A stretch of 64,000 nucleotides of DNA, taken from the NCBI RefSeq assembly GCF_000803215.1, contig NZ_JSXC01000003.1, positions 1 through 64,000 on the forward strand. The letters are read 5' to 3'. Shown in pieces: positions 1-8,811 of the stretch. Below the pieces are notes generated by a model that did not search any database, had not been told where the DNA came from, and worked only from the letters and a program-made list of their open reading frames with translations. The position numbers were made by a program, and so were the translations under genes. The DNA is from Pectobacterium fontis (GTDB lineage Bacteria > Pseudomonadota > Gammaproteobacteria > Enterobacterales > Enterobacteriaceae). The stretch's first letter is position 1. The number at the start of each line of letters is the position of its first letter.

Positions 1-48
1 AATTAAGCAGTAAGCCGGAGCAATCTGGTGGTTGTAGAGAAATTCGGT

Positions 49-125
49 GGAGCGGTAGTTCAGTTGGTTAGAATACCTGCCTGTCACGCAGGGGGTCGCG
101 GGTTCGAGCCCCGTCCGTTCCGCCA
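49..125 (+). tRNA. aspT: tRNA-Asp (GTC)
   Basis: A 77-nt cloverleaf starts GGAGCGG and ends CCGTTCCG plus an encoded CCA. The anticodon loop reads CTGTCAC, giving anticodon GTC. It is followed 8 nt later by tRNA-Trp, the same pair that trails an rRNA operon next to hdfR in E. coli. The first 48 bases hold nothing I recognise and are probably rRNA-operon spacer. Confidence 0.97.
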
Positions 126-133
126 CCCTATTT

Positions 134-209
134 AGGGGCGTAGTTCAATTGGTAGAGCACCGGTCTCCAAAACCGGGTGTTGGGAGTTCGAGTCTCTCCG
201 CCCCTGCCA
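134..209 (+). tRNA. trpT: tRNA-Trp (CCA)
   Basis: A 76-nt cloverleaf starts AGGGGCG, has CTCCAAA in the anticodon loop (anticodon CCA) and ends with encoded CCA. It is co-transcribed with the preceding tRNA-Asp and ends just before a strong terminator. Confidence 0.97.
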
Positions 210-212
210 GAT

Positions 213-246
213 AAAACCCTTCACATTATTGTGAAGGGTTTTTTTT
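213..246 (+). terminator. Rho-independent terminator of the tRNA-Asp/Trp transcript
   Basis: Arms AAAACCCTTCAC and GTGAAGGGTTTT flank a short ATTATT loop and are followed by a T run. The roughly 300 bases that follow, up to the ytfQ control region, are AT-rich and hold no gene that I can support. Confidence 0.9.
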
Positions 247-543
247 GCCTGCTCTTTATGCTCGATCCTGCCTTGTATCCCTTTTCCTGATTTCCTCGTT
301 ATCTCACTTCTCTGGATGCCTAATTAACTTAACATATTGTTATTTAACAGATAAAAACCGTTGACGTACTGCTGACAGATCAGGCTGTTTTAGCTGTAAA
401 TATGCACAAAATCACCGTAATACCAGGTTGTGAACTTGCTCATCTACCTTGTTCGATATTTGAACTAAAACTACTACAGCCTGAGTGAAGGGTAAATCGC
501 CTTCAGATCGAGCCTTCAGGTTGTATTCACTTGTTAGTGATAC

Positions 544-593
544 CTGACAACATCACATCGATAGCGCTATAGCATGAATCCGTAGCGCTATGC
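544..593 (+). promoter_or_regulatory. Putative ytfQ promoter with two phased operator palindromes
   Basis: A -35-like CTGACA (544-549) and -10-like TATAGC (568-573) are 18 bp apart. The octamer palindrome TAGCGCTA occurs at 562-569 and again at 583-590, exactly 21 bp apart, which is two helical turns. The first copy overlaps the -10 element. Paired, in-phase palindromes with a central CG fit a LacI/GalR-type repressor of a sugar importer. No such regulator is encoded in this window, so the regulator is unknown. Confidence 0.45.
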
Positions 594-647
594 TGTACCT
601 GAAATCTGACTAAGTAGCTGTAAAGACTACACAGAAGGAGTTTACGT

Positions 648-1604
648 ATGTACAGACGTTTACTGGTCGCTGTTGCTGTAAGCACGGCATTATGTGGTGC
701 CGTACAGGCAAAACCCTTAACGGTTGGGTTTTCCCAGATTGGTTCAGAATCAGGATGGCGCTCTGCGGAGACCAAGGTATCAAAGCAGGAAGCTGAGAAA
801 CGTGGCATAACGTTAAAAATAGCAGATGCTCAACAGAAGCAAGAAAATCAGATTAAGGCTGTACGGTCATTTATCGCGCAGGGTGTGGATGCCATATTTA
901 TTGCGCCAGTTGTCGCGACAGGCTGGGCACCTGTCTTACAGGAAGCTAAAGAAGCAAAAATCCCGGTGTTCCTGCTTGATAGAACGATTGAGGTAAGTGA
1001 TCCCTCGTTGTACACCGCTGCTATTGCCTCTGATAGCGTCTATGAAGGAAAAGTGGCAGGGGAATGGCTTGTGAAAGAGGCCGCCGGAAAACCCTGTAAT
1101 GTTGTTGAATTACAGGGAACGGTTGGGGCAAGTGTCGCGATAAATCGCAAAAAAGGGTTTGCTGAAGGTATTGCTTCAGATCCGCAGATAAAAATTATTC
1201 GTTCACAATCAGGAGACTTTACTCGCAGTAAGGGTAAAGAAGTGATGGAAAGCTTTATTAAAGCCGAACAGAACGGAAAAAATATCTGTGCGGTTTATGC
1301 ACACAATGATGATATGGCCATAGGTGCCATTCAGGCAATTAAAGAAGCAGGCCTGAAGTCTGGCTCACAAATAAAAGTTGTCTCTATTGATGGTGTCCCT
1401 GATATTTTCAAGGCCATGATGAATGGTGAAGCCAACGCCACGGTTGAATTAACGCCTAATATGGCTGGGCCTGCTTTTGATGCTTTATTAGCGATGAAGA
1501 AGGACGGAAAACAGCCTGAAAAATTCATTCAAACAGAATCACGTTTATTGTTACCTGATACAGCAAAACAGGAATATGAAGCCAAGAAAGATCTTGGTTA
1601 TTGA
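648..1604 (+). CDS. ytfQ: Periplasmic galactofuranose-binding protein of an ABC importer
   Basis: This 318-aa periplasmic sugar-binding protein (Peripla_BP_4 fold) is very close to E. coli YtfQ, which binds galactofuranose and galactopyranose. A signal peptide occupies about residues 1-22, ending VQA before KP. Conserved stretches include TVGFSQIGSESGWR near the mature N-terminus, IFIAPVVATGW, and VYAHNDDMAIGAIQAIKEAG in the second lobe. The start ATG has a good AGAAGGAG ribosome site 8 nt upstream. It is the first gene of a four-gene ytfQRT-yjfF operon. A gap of nearly 190 bp with a hairpin separates it from the ATPase gene, the usual arrangement for making binding protein in excess. Substrate is inferred from the family. 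Confidence 0.92.
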   Translation: MYRRLLVAVAVSTALCGAVQAKPLTVGFSQIGSESGWRSAETKVSKQEAEKRGITLKIADAQQKQENQIKAVRSFIAQGVDAIFIAPVVATGWAPVLQEAKEAKIPVFLLDRTIEVSDPSLYTAAIASDSVYEGKVAGEWLVKEAAGKPCNVVELQGTVGASVAINRKKGFAEGIASDPQIKIIRSQSGDFTRSKGKEVMESFIKAEQNGKNICAVYAHNDDMAIGAIQAIKEAGLKSGSQIKVVSIDGVPDIFKAMMNGEANATVELTPNMAGPAFDALLAMKKDGKQPEKFIQTESRLLLPDTAKQEYEAKKDLGY

Positions 1605-1674
1605 TATTCATATTGTGGATGCGTCATTGATATGAATTTTGCCAAAGACCTGGAAGAAATATGAATATGGCAAA
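1604..1674 (+). repeat. Intercistronic hairpins after ytfQ
   Basis: Perfect 10-bp arms ATATTCATAT (1604-1613) and ATATGAATAT (1659-1668) overlap a second dyad TTTGCCA (1638-1644) and TGGCAAA (1668-1674). No T run follows, so this looks like an mRNA-stabilising or partial-termination structure that favours the binding-protein message rather than a full terminator. Confidence 0.5.
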
Positions 1675-1791
1675 GTGGGTTTACTCTGTTTTCTGCCCTT
1701 TAGAAAGGGATAGTGAATATTGTCAGCCTACTTACCATAATATTGCTCAGGTGTGACGTAGCCTTGTTGAGTTGTCGCATAGGTGATGCTG

Positions 1792-3312
1792 ATGGAAACG
1801 ACACGGTTATTAGATATTCGGGGCATGAGCGTAGAGTTTCCGGGTGTGAAAGCATTAGATCAGGTGGACTTCACGCTTAATCGCGGTGAGATAGTGGCTC
1901 TATTGGGGGAGAATGGAGCAGGTAAATCAACGCTAATCAAGGCATTGACTGGCGTTTATCATCCCTCATCTGGCGATATTATCCTCGATGGCATGGCGAT
2001 TAATCCTGTTAATACTGCTCACGCCCAGTCATTGGGTATTGGTACGGTGTATCAGGAGGTCAATCTATTACCTAATTTGTCCGTTGCGGCGAATTTATTT
2101 ATTGGCCGTGAACCTACTCGCTGGGGCATTGTTGATCAACGTAAAATTCTGCGTCAGGCAGAAGCTCTTTTATTGAATTATGGGCTGGTGATTGATGTCA
2201 GCCATCCGCTTGGTAATTATTCCATCGCAATTCAGCAAATTGTTGCTATTGCCAGGGCTGTCGATCTCTCCGCTAACGTGTTGATTCTTGATGAGCCTAC
2301 TGCCAGTCTTGATGCCAAAGAAGTCGATATGCTGCTGGATATATTACGGAAATTACGCGATCGCGGAATTGGTATGATATTCGTCACACATTTTCTGGAT
2401 CAGGTTTACCGCATTAGCGACAGAATTACCGTTTTGCGCAACGGACGATTAGTGGGCACATTGCCAGTCGAGGAATTACCGCGTATCGAGTTAGTCCAAA
2501 TGATGCTGGGGCACAGTTTTGATGAAACGCTATTGAAGCGGAGTGAACATAGTGACGTTACGGGCGACCCCATCGTGCAATTTAAACATTATGGCCGACG
2601 GGGTTCGATTAATGACTTCGAACTTTCCGTACGTCCGAGAGAAATTGTTGGTCTTGCTGGCCTACTGGGATCTGGCCGAACAGAAACCGCACAGTTGATA
2701 TTTGGTATCAACGTGCCTGATGCCGGTGAAGCCTGGGTTGATGGCAAACTAGTCAACATCCGCACGCCGCGTGCAGCAGGAAAGCTGGGTTTTGGCTATT
2801 GCCCAGAGGATCGCAAAACTGACGGCATCGTCGGTGCGGCGACGGTACGGGAGAATATCATTCTGGCACTTCAGGCGCAGCGAGGCTGGTTGAAGCCCAT
2901 ATCTTTACGCGAGCAAACCCGTATTGCGGAAACGTTCATCAACCTATTGGGCATTCGTACGCCTAGCGCAGAGCAGGAGATTCAATACCTATCGGGGGGA
3001 AATCAGCAAAAGGTATTACTATCGCGTTGGTTAGCAACAGAACCGCGTTTTCTGATTCTGGATGAGCCAACGAGAGGGATCGATGTCGGTGCGCATGCTG
3101 AAATCATTCGTCTGATCGAGAAACTGTGTGAACAAGGGATGGCGTTGCTGGTGATCTCTTCTGAACTGGAAGAGCTAATCGGTTATGCCGATCGTATTAT
3201 TGTGCTGCGTGACAGGCAGCATGTTGCGCATCTCGAACATAGTGAGATCTCAGTTGCCGCGGTGATGCAGGCAATCGCAGTACAACCGGGAGCGGCTGAT
3301 GACAGACAATAA
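1792..3312 (+). CDS. ytfR: Galactofuranose ABC importer, duplicated ATPase
   Basis: A carbohydrate-uptake ATPase of about 506 aa with two fused ABC domains. The first half has Walker A GENGAGKS (near residue 40) and Walker B LILDEPTASLD. The second half has a degenerate P-loop (GLLGSGRTE), signature LSGGNQQK and LILDEPTRGID. This is the standard sugar-importer layout, and it matches YtfR in length and sequence. Possible starts are GTG 1783, ATG 1786 and ATG 1792. I prefer 1792 because the AGG at 1781-1783 is then 8 nt upstream and the N-terminus lines up with E. coli YtfR. It overlaps the permease gene by 14 bp. Confidence 0.9.
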   Translation: METTRLLDIRGMSVEFPGVKALDQVDFTLNRGEIVALLGENGAGKSTLIKALTGVYHPSSGDIILDGMAINPVNTAHAQSLGIGTVYQEVNLLPNLSVAANLFIGREPTRWGIVDQRKILRQAEALLLNYGLVIDVSHPLGNYSIAIQQIVAIARAVDLSANVLILDEPTASLDAKEVDMLLDILRKLRDRGIGMIFVTHFLDQVYRISDRITVLRNGRLVGTLPVEELPRIELVQMMLGHSFDETLLKRSEHSDVTGDPIVQFKHYGRRGSINDFELSVRPREIVGLAGLLGSGRTETAQLIFGINVPDAGEAWVDGKLVNIRTPRAAGKLGFGYCPEDRKTDGIVGAATVRENIILALQAQRGWLKPISLREQTRIAETFINLLGIRTPSAEQEIQYLSGGNQQKVLLSRWLATEPRFLILDEPTRGIDVGAHAEIIRLIEKLCEQGMALLVISSELEELIGYADRIIVLRDRQHVAHLEHSEISVAAVMQAIAVQPGAADDRQ

Positions 3313-4309
3313 CAGCAAACCTGCTACAAAAGTACGCCTAACGTTCACCAAAGGCGTGCCACAACTGCTGGCGCTGGTCGCTATTCTGTTGATAGACAGT
3401 ATGGTCGCGCCACACTTTTTTGCCCTCCATATTCAGGATGGGCGTTTGTTCGGTAGTCTTATCGACATCCTTAACCGTGGCGCGCCCGTTGCGTTGCTGG
3501 CATTAGGCATGACGCTGGTTATTGCCACGGGTGGTATCGATTTATCGGTTGGTGCGGTCATGGCGATTGCTGGCGCGACGGCCGCAACGCTGACTGCTGC
3601 TGGTCATCCACTTCCTTCCGTATTGCTGATCGCGCTAGTGGTTGGCGCACTGTGTGGACTGTGGAATGGTTTTCTGGTTGCAGTGTTACAGATTCAGCCG
3701 ATTGTGGCGACCTTGATGCTGATGGTTGCCGGACGGGGAATTGCTCAACTGATCACCGAAGGCCAGATTATTACCTTTGATAACGCCGGGCTGGCTACGC
3801 TGGGCAGTGGGTCCCTGTTCTATCTGCCGATACCCGTCATTATTACCTGTGTGATGTTGCTGGTTCTGTGGGCGCTGACGCGTAAAACGGCGCTTGGGCT
3901 ATTTATCGAGTCGGTCGGTATTAATCTGCGCTCAGCTCGCAATGCTGGCGTGAGTACGAAGCGGGTATTAGTTGCGGCTTATGTCATATGCGGCGTGTGT
4001 GCTGCCGTAGCGGGCGTTATCGTCACGGCGGATATCCGCGGTGCGGATGCAAATAACGCCGGTCTCTGGCTGGAATTAGACGCGATTCTGGCCGTGGTGA
4101 TCGGTGGTGGCTCTCTGCTCGGTGGTCGTTTTAACTTACTGCTCTCTGTCGTCGGGGCATTGATTATTCAGAGTATGAATACCGGCATCCTGCTTTCGGG
4201 CTATCGGCCGGAATTTAATCTGGTTCTGAAGGCTCTCGTCGTTCTGCTGGTTTTGGTTATGCAATCTCCGCGTATCTCTCTGCATCCGTTCTTCAGGAGG
4301 AAAACATAA
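3299..4309 (+). CDS. ytfT: Galactofuranose ABC importer, permease subunit 1
   Basis: A 336-aa polytopic inner-membrane protein of the BPD_transp_2 (ribose/xylose-type) permease family. It has the family signature ATGGIDLSVGAVMAIAG in the first third and AILAVVIGGGSLLGGR near the C-terminus. It overlaps ytfR by 14 bp, and its TAA/ATG overlaps yjfF by one base, so translation is probably coupled. It pairs with YjfF to form the membrane channel. Confidence 0.9.
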   Translation: MTDNNSKPATKVRLTFTKGVPQLLALVAILLIDSMVAPHFFALHIQDGRLFGSLIDILNRGAPVALLALGMTLVIATGGIDLSVGAVMAIAGATAATLTAAGHPLPSVLLIALVVGALCGLWNGFLVAVLQIQPIVATLMLMVAGRGIAQLITEGQIITFDNAGLATLGSGSLFYLPIPVIITCVMLLVLWALTRKTALGLFIESVGINLRSARNAGVSTKRVLVAAYVICGVCAAVAGVIVTADIRGADANNAGLWLELDAILAVVIGGGSLLGGRFNLLLSVVGALIIQSMNTGILLSGYRPEFNLVLKALVVLLVLVMQSPRISLHPFFRRKT

Positions 4310-5271
4310 TGTTGAAACGCCACTTCCCCCTGCTGATGACGATTCTGGTATTCATTGCTGGCTATTTATTCTGTCTTAGCCAGTTTCCCGGCTTTGCTTC
4401 GACGCGAGTTTTCTTTGATTTACTGACGGATAATGCCTTTCTGGGGATCGTGGCGGTTGGGATGACGTTTGTCATTCTTTCCGGTGGTATCGATCTCTCC
4501 GTGGGATCAGTCATTGCGTTTACCGGTGTCCTATTAGCCAAATTGATCGGTACGTACAGCATTGATCCTTTCTTTGCGTTCACTATCGCGCTGGTGATGG
4601 GAGCACTGTTTGGTGGGGTAATGGGATGGATTATCGATACGCTCAAATTACCCGCCTTCATTATCACGCTTGCGGGGATGTTCTTTGTCAGAGGGATGAG
4701 CTTTATCGTCTCACAAGAGTCGATACCCATCGATCATCCGGTCTATAGCCAACTGGCGGGGTTTGCATGGCGTATGCCTGATGGAGGACGGTTTACCTTT
4801 CTGGCACTAGTGATGCTGATTGTGGTGCTGCTGGGAATGGTGATGGCGCATCGTACCCGTTTCGGAAACCGTGTTTATGCCATTGGCGGTAATCGCTATT
4901 CTGCGGAACTGATGGGGGTTCCAGTCAGACGGACGACGATTGAAATATACATGCTTTCCAGTACGTTAGCTGTGCTGTCAGGCATTGTTTTTTCGCTCTA
5001 TACCTCAGCAGGCTATGCTCTGGCGGCAAGTGGTGTGGAGCTGGACGCCATCGCGGCTGTCGTGATTGGCGGTACGCTATTGACTGGTGGTGTTGGAACC
5101 GTACTAGGCACCCTGTTTGGCGTACTGATTCAGGGTCTGATTCAAACATACATCACGTTCGACGGCACCTTAAGCTCATGGTGGACAAAAATCGTCATTG
5201 GTTTCCTGTTGTTTGCTTTCATTGGGTTACAAAAAGCGTTAAGCACGTTCTGGTTAGCCAGACGTGCTTAA
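4309..5271 (+). CDS. yjfF: Galactofuranose ABC importer, permease subunit 2
   Basis: A 320-aa multi-spanning permease, paralogous to the preceding one, with SGGIDLSVGSVIAF and DAIAAVVIGGTLLTGGVG signatures. It is the last gene of the sugar operon and meets hdfR tail to tail with only 22 bp between stops. In E. coli this operon lies elsewhere on the chromosome, so here it is an insertion between trpT and hdfR. Confidence 0.9.
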   Translation: MLKRHFPLLMTILVFIAGYLFCLSQFPGFASTRVFFDLLTDNAFLGIVAVGMTFVILSGGIDLSVGSVIAFTGVLLAKLIGTYSIDPFFAFTIALVMGALFGGVMGWIIDTLKLPAFIITLAGMFFVRGMSFIVSQESIPIDHPVYSQLAGFAWRMPDGGRFTFLALVMLIVVLLGMVMAHRTRFGNRVYAIGGNRYSAELMGVPVRRTTIEIYMLSSTLAVLSGIVFSLYTSAGYALAASGVELDAIAAVVIGGTLLTGGVGTVLGTLFGVLIQGLIQTYITFDGTLSSWWTKIVIGFLLFAFIGLQKALSTFWLARRA

Positions 5272-5293
5272 GTTGATTTGTGGGCATAATAGG

Positions 5294-6121
5294 TCATGGA
5301 TTAATTAAAATAGGCGTTTTCAGCAACTGGCGAATCATTGTTTGCTGATCGCTGTTTTGCAACCAAACAGCATAAAACGGGCGCACAACGGGCTGGTTGT
5401 CGCCGACGATCCGCAGATTGGCATAGGTTTGTAACCAGTGACTGGGTAAAAACGCGCAACCTCCGGTGGTTTCAAGTAACTGGCGTGTCAAATGGGCCGA
5501 TGTTGTTGTCAAAACGGGAAGCTGATCGCTGGCCAATAGGCGAGTTTCCTGTTGATGAAAGTCTGCCCCCCACTCTAATTTTACATAGGGGAGTTCCTGT
5601 CCGGGGGGATGCGTTTCTGCCGCAAACAGCGAAAGGGAGAAATTCCCCAGTAGCTGGCTCGCCAATTCTTCCATTTTGGGTTGCTCGGTTGTTATCAAAA
5701 GATCTAATTGACGCTCATGGAGCTGTTTTACCAGTGAATGGCGTAGGGCAACCCGCGCTTCTAGCTGGAGCAACGGACGCTGCTGGTACAGTGATTGTAG
5801 CCAGGGGGTCAGGTAAGCCTCCCATAATGACGCGGTTGCCCCTACCGAAAGCAGGCTGTGCTGTTGCGAACGAGCGACCTCTTTTTTGGCGATTTGCCAT
5901 GTACCAATGAGGCTTTCCGCATAGGGAAGAAGGCGTTCACCTGCGGGTGTCAGGCGTATGTTGTTTCGATGGCGTGTGAACAGGTTGGCTCCAAGCTGTG
6001 TCTCTAACTGACGAATTCGAAAACTCACTGCGGATTGCGTCAGATACAGGGATTCGGCGGCACGACCAAAGTGTCTTGTTCGGCTGACTTCCAGAAAGGT
6101 TTTTAGTAATTCGGTATCCAC
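5294..6121 (-). CDS. hdfR: LysR-family transcriptional regulator HdfR
   Basis: A 275-aa LysR-type regulator with an N-terminal winged helix-turn-helix ([20 protein letters not shown]) and a substrate-binding domain. It is near-identical to E. coli HdfR (279 aa, a repressor of the flagellar master operon flhDC) over the DNA-binding part. The frame is open further upstream to 6181. The family N-terminus ([14 protein letters not shown]) and a GGAG 9 nt upstream point to the GTG at 6121; ATG at 6127 is an alternative. It is divergent from maoP, as in E. coli. Confidence 0.9.
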   Translation of the reverse strand: MDTELLKTFLEVSRTRHFGRAAESLYLTQSAVSFRIRQLETQLGANLFTRHRNNIRLTPAGERLLPYAESLIGTWQIAKKEVARSQQHSLLSVGATASLWEAYLTPWLQSLYQQRPLLQLEARVALRHSLVKQLHERQLDLLITTEQPKMEELASQLLGNFSLSLFAAETHPPGQELPYVKLEWGADFHQQETRLLASDQLPVLTTTSAHLTRQLLETTGGCAFLPSHWLQTYANLRIVGDNQPVVRPFYAVWLQNSDQQTMIRQLLKTPILINP

Positions 6122-6166
6122 GCCCATCTCCAAAAAAATTTTGTCGTAATGATTTAAATGTTTTGT

Positions 6167-6194
6167 TTTACACATTGTCAAGCCTATCTAATAC
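6167..6194 (+). promoter_or_regulatory. Putative maoP promoter
   Basis: TTTACA (6167-6172) and TAATAC (6189-6194) are separated by 16 bp, which would start transcription near 6201, about 40 nt before maoP. The divergent hdfR start lies within 50 bp, so HdfR could bind here. In E. coli the maoS element of the Ori-macrodomain system lies close to maoP. I could not identify a maoS match by eye. Confidence 0.45.
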
Positions 6195-6241
6195 TCCGCG
6201 CCATAAACAACACGACCATAGAAGAATTAGGAGCGTGTAAG

Positions 6242-6580
6242 ATGGCAGAAAGCTTCTCTACCACTCATCGTTTTTTTGATAACAAGTTCTACCCGCGTGG
6301 TTTTTCCCGACATGGCGACTTTACGATTAAAGAAGCACAACTGTTGGAACGCCATGGTTACGCGTTTAACGAGCTGGATTTGGGTAAGCGTGAGCCAGTG
6401 ACGGCGGAAGAGACATTATTTGTCGCAATGTGTCGCGGCGAACGTAAAGCGGAAACGGAACTGGAAAAAATCTGGTCCAAATATTTGGATCGTATTCGTC
6501 GTCCTAAACGTTTCCATACGCTGTCTGGTGGTAAACCGCAGATGGACGCGGTGGAAGAATACACGGAAAGCGATGATTAA
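6242..6580 (+). CDS. maoP: Macrodomain Ori organization protein MaoP (YifE)
   Basis: A 112-aa soluble protein matching MaoP/YifE, with the conserved N-terminal block [21 protein letters not shown] and a central [12 protein letters not shown]. In E. coli, MaoP acts with the site maoS to constrain DNA mobility in the Ori macrodomain. The frame is open upstream to 6158. The family start is the ATG at 6242 with a TAGGAG ribosome site 8 nt upstream. A stable terminator follows immediately. Confidence 0.93.
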   Translation: MAESFSTTHRFFDNKFYPRGFSRHGDFTIKEAQLLERHGYAFNELDLGKREPVTAEETLFVAMCRGERKAETELEKIWSKYLDRIRRPKRFHTLSGGKPQMDAVEEYTESDD

Positions 6581-6585
6581 CTAAG

Positions 6586-6614
6586 AATGGGGCGTTAGCG
6601 CCCCATTTACTTTT
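6586..6614 (+). terminator. Terminator after maoP
   Basis: Arms AATGGGGCG (6586-6594) and CGCCCCATT (6599-6607) with a four-base loop, followed by a T-rich tract. It lies between the convergent maoP and yifB genes. Confidence 0.75.
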
Positions 6615-6639
6615 GTGGCGAGCAAATAGAGTGTTCCCG

Positions 6640-8166
6640 CTATTCAAGGCTTTTGTGGAGCTTGATCAGCAATCGATCCATTGAGCGATAGCTTAAGGCT
6701 TCGGCAAGATGTTTTCTCTCAATGTTGTCCCGATCGCCGAGGTCTGCGATCGTCCGTGCGACTTTCAATATCCGATGCCAGGCGCGTACGGATAAGCCAA
6801 GTTTGTTCATCACGTCTTCCAGATAAGCCGCATCGGCCGCCTCTAATACGCAGTGTTTTTCTATTTCACGCGGCGTCAGCAGGGCGTTGATTTTATTGGC
6901 TCGCTTCAACTGTATCTGCCGTGCAATCAGCACACGCTCGCGAATGGTTACACTGCTTTCCCCCTGATAATGCTGCTGAGATAACACCCCTGGCGGCAGC
7001 AACGGCACTTCGATTGAAAGGTCAAAGCGATCTAAAAAGGGACCCGAAAGTTTGCTGAGATAACGCAGTATTTGTTGTGCTGGTAATCGGTTATGCACGC
7101 CTTGATAATGGCCTGACGGGCTGGGGTTCATGGCGGCGACGAGCTGCACGCGTGCCGGGTAGCATACTTTGGCGCGGGTGCGGGAAATGATGATTTCACC
7201 GGATTCCAGAGGCTCTCGCAGTGAGTCCAGAACGCGTCGCTCAAACTCCGGTAATTCGTCCAGAAACAGCACGCCGTTGTGGGCGAGTGAGATTTCTCCG
7301 GGCTTGGGCAGCGACCCACCGCCAACGAGTGCAGCCATGGACGAACTGTGGTGAGGTGCTCTGAATGGTCTGGCTCGCCAGTGCGTCATGGTGGCATCAA
7401 TGTTGATTAAACTATTGATGGCGGCGCTTTCTAAGGCTTCCTCATCGCTTAATGGCGGCATCAGATTGCCTAATCGGCTAGCCAGCATGGTTTTCCCCGT
7501 ACCTGGAGGCCCCAGCAATAGCAGGTTGTGACCGCCCGCCGCCGCGATTTCCAGCGCGCGTTTTGCTTGCTCCTGACCGATGATATCCTTCAGGTCGAGC
7601 GCATCTTCTTCTGCCTGCGGAGCCGGTGTGATGTCGGAGCAACTGAGCAGGTCTTCTTCCCCGCTGAGAAAAGCACAAACTTCCAACAAATGCCCGGCCA
7701 TCAGTGCTTCACCCTGTGGTATTAGTGTCATCTCTCGTTTATTGTCATCGGGCAGGATAAGTTGGCGGCCTGATTTTATCGCTTCCAGTGCGGCTGGGAT
7801 CGCGCCATTCACGCCACGGAGTGTGCCAGACAAGCCGAGTTCACCAAGAAACTCGTAACGGCTGAGCTTTTCACTGTCGATTTGCTCTGAGGCGGCGAGA
7901 ATCGCCAAGGCAATAGGCAGGTCATAGCGTCCCCCTTCTTTGGGCAGATCTGCGGGAGCAAGATTGACCGTAATGCGCTTGGCGGGGAAGGTAAACCCGC
8001 AGTTGATGAGTGCGCTACGTACACGATCGCGTGCTTCCTTAACGGTGGTTTCTGGTAAACCAACCAGCGTTAAGGCCGGTAGCCCACTGCTAATATGCAC
8101 TTCGATGTAAACGTCCGGCGCTTGTACACCAATCATTGCCCGAGTATAGGTAACTGCCAATGACAT
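6640..8166 (-). CDS. yifB: YifB/ComM-family AAA+ ATPase (Mg-chelatase-like)
   Basis: A 508-aa protein of the YifB/ComM family. An N-terminal ChlI-like domain (LPALTLVGLPETTVKEA) is followed by an AAA+ domain with Walker A GPPGTGKT at residues 219-226, Walker B (GVLFLDELPEF) and a C-terminal Mg-chelatase domain. In naturally transformable bacteria, ComM is a helicase that promotes branch migration during integration of DNA. Its role in enterobacteria that are not known to be transformable is unclear. The position between maoP and ilvL is as in E. coli. Confidence 0.92.
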   Translation of the reverse strand: MSLAVTYTRAMIGVQAPDVYIEVHISSGLPALTLVGLPETTVKEARDRVRSALINCGFTFPAKRITVNLAPADLPKEGGRYDLPIALAILAASEQIDSEKLSRYEFLGELGLSGTLRGVNGAIPAALEAIKSGRQLILPDDNKREMTLIPQGEALMAGHLLEVCAFLSGEEDLLSCSDITPAPQAEEDALDLKDIIGQEQAKRALEIAAAGGHNLLLLGPPGTGKTMLASRLGNLMPPLSDEEALESAAINSLINIDATMTHWRARPFRAPHHSSSMAALVGGGSLPKPGEISLAHNGVLFLDELPEFERRVLDSLREPLESGEIIISRTRAKVCYPARVQLVAAMNPSPSGHYQGVHNRLPAQQILRYLSKLSGPFLDRFDLSIEVPLLPPGVLSQQHYQGESSVTIRERVLIARQIQLKRANKINALLTPREIEKHCVLEAADAAYLEDVMNKLGLSVRAWHRILKVARTIADLGDRDNIERKHLAEALSYRSMDRLLIKLHKSLE

Positions 8167-8501
8167 GCTATTTCCCCTTTGCTAAGGGTTTGCATCATGT
8201 CGTGTCAGAAGGAGGAAGTAGAGCCTGTCGTCGTCAGTCTGCGCGGCGGCGTCATAAAATAATTGTCTGTTTCAGTAAGGGATAAAATTTGTGCGTGATG
8301 TGTCGCAATGATTTAGGACGAATTGCTCGCTTAATGTTACCCGATGATTGACGGCGCATGTTTCTGGTGCTGTATTTTCGTATGTGGCACCCATTTTTAC
8401 GCCAATGAACAAAAATAATTTGTTGCGTTTTTACCCCATGATTACGTTATATTTTTCCCCTATCATAGGGAATGCTTACGGGGAGTAGTGAAAAAAAATT
8501 G

Positions 8502-8529
8502 TTGTCATACCTTGTCTGACTGTGATAAC
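8502..8529 (+). promoter_or_regulatory. Putative ilvL promoter
   Basis: TTGTCA (8502-8507) and an extended -10 candidate GATAAC (8524-8529, preceded by TG) are 16 bp apart, with an A tract (8490-8498) just upstream that could act as an UP element. This lies about 40 bp before ilvL. The rest of the 400-bp gap between yifB and ilvL (8167-8500) shows no gene that I can support. Confidence 0.45.
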
Positions 8530-8572
8530 TCTGTAGGCATTCGTTCGACAGAAAATTAATGAACAACCTATT

Positions 8573-8671
8573 ATGAAAGCCCTATCCCTGGTGATTAGCC
8601 TAGTCGTGATTAGCGTGGTGGTGATTATTATCCCACCGTGCGGGGCTGCACTTGGACGAAGAATGGCTTAA
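8573..8671 (+). CDS. ilvL: ilvGMEDA operon leader peptide
   Basis: A 32-residue leader peptide beginning MKALSLVISLVVISVVV and ending GAALGRRMA. It is extremely rich in Ile, Val and Leu codons, with runs of GTG and ATT. The middle and end match E. coli IlvL almost exactly (IIIPPCGAALGR). Ribosome stalling on these codons when charged Ile, Val or Leu tRNA is short prevents the downstream terminator from forming. A standard minimum ORF length would miss it. Confidence 0.95.
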   Translation: MKALSLVISLVVISVVVIIIPPCGAALGRRMA

Positions 8672-8692
8672 AAATCAAGGCCTAATTCAAGA

Positions 8693-8726
8693 AAACCCCC
8701 GCACCGAAAGGTCGGGGGTTTTTTGT
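8693..8726 (+). terminator. ilv operon attenuator
   Basis: A GC-rich hairpin of CCCCCGCACC, loop GAAA, and GGTCGGGGG, followed by a run of T residues. It lies 20 bp beyond the stop codon of ilvL, the expected position for the attenuator. Confidence 0.92.
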
Positions 8727-8758
8727 TGGGCATAATCTATAACGGAAAGGAACAGAAA

Positions 8759-8809
8759 ATGAACATCAGCATGAAATTCTGTTATTACCATAATATGTCG
8801 GAGAAATAA
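8759..8809 (+). CDS. ilvX: Small protein IlvX
   Basis: A 16-codon [19 protein letters not shown], between the attenuator and ilvG. It has the same length and position as E. coli IlvX and shares the MN-S-KFC pattern. A clear AAGGA ribosome site lies 7 nt upstream. The last codons overlap the ribosome site of ilvG, whose ATG comes 2 nt after the stop, so translation of ilvX could be coupled to ilvG. Function of the peptide is unknown. Confidence 0.8.
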   Translation: MNISMKFCYYHNMSEK

Positions 8810-8811
8810 CT

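Noticed and set aside
429-444. CRP-like site TGTGA-N6-TCATC upstream of ytfQ
   Set aside because: Eight of ten consensus bases match, but it lies about 140 bp upstream of the proposed transcription start, far from usual activating positions.
5338-5910. A 190-codon open frame on the + strand
   Set aside because: It lies antisense within hdfR, has no family resemblance and follows the codon pattern of the opposite gene.
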